Source of the DNA: Desulfobacteraceae bacterium
GTDB taxonomy: Bacteria > Desulfobacterota > Desulfobacteria > Desulfobacterales > BuS5
Assembly (NCBI GenBank): GCA_030592105.1
Contig: JAUVKE010000116.1
Coordinates: 1-7,480, forward strand
Direction: 5' to 3'
DNA length: 7,480 bases
The number at the start of each line of letters is the position of its first letter. The stretch's first letter is position 1. Below the pieces are notes generated by a model. The model saw nothing but the letters and a program-made list of their open reading frames with translations, was not told the origin of the DNA and ran no database searches. The translations under genes were made by a program, and so were the position numbers. Of this stretch, positions 7,441-7,480 are shown piece after piece.

Positions 7441-7480
7441 ATGATGAATTTTGAATTATGAATGATGAATTAAGGAATTC
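7441..7480. repeat. Short GAATT/ATGATGAATT direct repeats at the window end
   Basis: ATGATGAATT occurs at 7441-7450 and again exactly at 7462-7471. GAATT recurs at 7446, 7453, 7467 and 7475. This AT-rich, imperfectly repeated stretch lies upstream of uvrB and continues to the window end, so its full extent is unknown. No gene is visible in 7355-7480. Confidence 0.55.

Noticed and set aside
7475..7480. GAATTC at the very end as a cloning-site boundary
   Set aside because: GAATT recurs several times in the local repeat, so the EcoRI site is explained without a vector junction, and no vector sequence is seen.

Overview
The window looks like chromosomal DNA from an anaerobic, AT-rich Gram-negative bacterium, most likely a member of Desulfobacterota (Desulfobacterales-like). 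That placement is inferred from recalled resemblance: an MglA-type GTPase sits next to a DUF4388 (PATAN) protein, malate dehydrogenase is of the lactate-dehydrogenase-like type, uvrB and uvrC are adjacent, and the one repeat-bearing gap carries palindromes of the kind common in these genomes. No rRNA, tRNA, CRISPR array, phage gene or complete transposon was seen.

Left arm (1-2108, minus strand). Three tightly spaced genes read leftwards from one candidate promoter near 2079-2108. First is a protein with a helical, TPR-like N-terminus, an acidic linker and an unrecognised beta-rich C-terminus. Second is an MglA-type small GTPase. Third is a DUF4388/PATAN protein that runs off the window edge. 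They look like a small GTPase signalling module of the kind that controls polarity, motility or surface behaviour. No MglB-type (roadblock) regulator is visible in the window.

Centre (2015-3313). A divergent 366-bp gap holds the promoter candidates for the leftward module and for mdh, which stands alone on the plus strand. The mdh start is best placed at a GTG with a strong ribosome binding site.

Convergent gap (3314-3522). Between the 3' ends of mdh and uvrC lies a dense patch of palindromes: a GCGGC hairpin, a 7-bp tandem repeat, a perfect 13-bp-stem dyad with a nearby degenerate partial copy, a 9-bp-stem GGGGCGGAT dyad, and a 16-bp-stem inverted repeat that runs into uvrC and contains its stop codon.

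Right arm (3504-7480, minus strand). uvrB and uvrC form a nucleotide excision repair operon, with an 8-nt gap between them. UvrB loads at the lesion and UvrC makes both incisions. A short dyad that could be an operator overlaps a weak promoter upstream of uvrB, and the window ends in short GAATT-rich direct repeats.
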